From contig NZ_JBHUJS010000001.1 in assembly GCF_042683405.1 (NCBI RefSeq), forward strand, positions 310,001 through 374,000: 64,000 nt of DNA, read 5' to 3'. Source of the DNA: Telluria sp042683405 (GTDB lineage: Bacteria > Pseudomonadota > Gammaproteobacteria > Burkholderiales > Burkholderiaceae_D). The first letter of the stretch is position 1; each line of letters opens with the position of its first letter. The position numbers and the translations under genes were made by a program. This document shows, piece after piece, positions 63,544-64,000 of this stretch. Under the pieces are notes generated by a model. It saw nothing but the letters and a program-made list of their open reading frames with translations. It did not search any database and had not been told where the DNA came from.

Positions 63544-63803
63544 GGTGGCGTTCACCTGTTGTGAAAACTTCACCATAGCAGCGAAGCGGCGCGCGCGCGG
63601 GCGCTTCGCGACCGGAGTTTGATGTGGCGTAGGTCGGCGTGCCGGCATGTGTTGCCCGCGCGGGCGGAAGTTCCTGAAAGCGGCCTGATCCTAATTTATG
63701 TCAAGCCCCGGCATTGTCAGAAATGCTCTGATCGGATCTGCGCGCGCCATTCCGGCCGCCGCCTGAAGCACTCACCGACGCCATTCGACAAGCGCGAGGC
63801 CGA

Positions 63804-64000
63804 ATGAAACCGAAGACCGCAAATCGCCGCTGTCCCGCTGCGCTGCATGTGGCCCCGCTCGCGCTGGCGGTCATGCTGGCGCTGGACTGCCATGCCGAGG
63901 TCCGGGTGGTGCCGGGGCTCGACCTGCGCGAACGCTACACCGACAACGTGACGCTGGCGCGCGAAGGCCAGGAACGGGGCCGCTTCGTCACCGAGATCAC
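63804..64000 (+). CDS. exopolysaccharide outer-membrane barrel protein (EpsL/TIGR03016-like), N-terminal fragment
   Basis: Only the first 65 residues are in the window. A signal peptide (about MKPKTANRRCPAALHVAPLALAVMLALDCHA) is followed by EVRVVPGLDLRERYTDNVTLA. This is the characteristic opening of the outer-membrane barrel proteins found in exosortase-type polysaccharide loci, where the RERYTDNV stretch is conserved. It probably forms the outer-membrane pore that pairs with the short export lipoprotein. The gene diverges from the protease-lipoprotein pair across 260 bp with no clear promoter consensus. Confidence 0.7.
   Translation, partial: MKPKTANRRCPAALHVAPLALAVMLALDCHAEVRVVPGLDLRERYTDNVTLAREGQERGRFVTEI

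Noticed and set aside
63619..63807. 62-codon frame between the protease and the barrel gene
   Set aside because: No ribosome-binding site, unlike its neighbours in composition, and it covers the divergent promoter region.

Overview
This is a GC-rich, gene-dense stretch of a betaproteobacterial chromosome. It most resembles the Massilia/Telluria/Duganella branch of Oxalobacteraceae. The basis is the combination of minCDE, phaA-phaB, hemA-prfA, kup, DUF2721, an exosortase-A-type exopolysaccharide (EPS) cluster with a PrsK sensor kinase, and the M13/TonB-receptor content. The genus is an inference. No phage, insertion sequence or CRISPR array is visible. The only RNA gene recognised is one tRNA-Arg(CCG).

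Layout. 1-8.3 kb holds housekeeping genes: a DUF924 tail, a Rossmann protein, an AlkB-like dioxygenase, an outer-membrane barrel, ettA, rarD, kup and an FKBP lipoprotein. 8.3-15.8 kb holds an efflux system (FtsX/MacB-type permease, ATPase, membrane-fusion adaptor). It is transcribed away from its own sigma-54 response regulator and histidine kinase. The space between them contains a textbook -24/-12 promoter and two palindromic upstream operators. 15.8-26.5 kb holds elaA, an acetylpolyamine-amidohydrolase-like gene, gshA, prmC, dsbB, prfA, hemA, an OmpR-type regulator, a DUF697-like gene and minCDE. 26.7-35.5 kb holds phaA-phaB, prolyl aminopeptidase, DUF2721, fadH, a KAS III enzyme and a CtpA-type protease. 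35.5-44.7 kb holds a TonB-dependent receptor with two tandem M13 metallopeptidases, a dihaem cytochrome, and the tRNA-Arg with a degenerate copy of its own 3' end about 0.7 kb downstream. 44.8-48 kb is a second adaptor-permease-ATPase export set. 48.1-64 kb is an exosortase-associated EPS region that runs off the right edge.

How the genes work together. The EPS region begins with a UDP-sugar dehydrogenase and a WbpP-like epimerase, which suggests an aminouronic-acid-containing polymer. These are translationally coupled to the PrsK kinase. A convergent operon encodes an acyl carrier protein, an exosortase-associated hydrolase, a glycosyltransferase and a large O-antigen-ligase-like protein. 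A divergent operon encodes an acyl-CoA-ligase-like enzyme, a PLP decarboxylase and an asparagine-synthase-type amidotransferase. An export lipoprotein, a trypsin-like protease and the start of an outer-membrane barrel follow. PrsR and the exosortase itself are not in the window.

Two features cut across the window. The first is a dispersed palindromic repeat built on GGGAC-n-GTCCC, found at least nine times and nearly always just downstream of genes. The second is a possible link between the two sigma-54-type regulatory regions: the operator core near 13.1 kb recurs upstream of the EPS dehydrogenase near 48.0 kb. Gene starts were moved from the longest reading frame where a ribosome-binding site or family length called for it.
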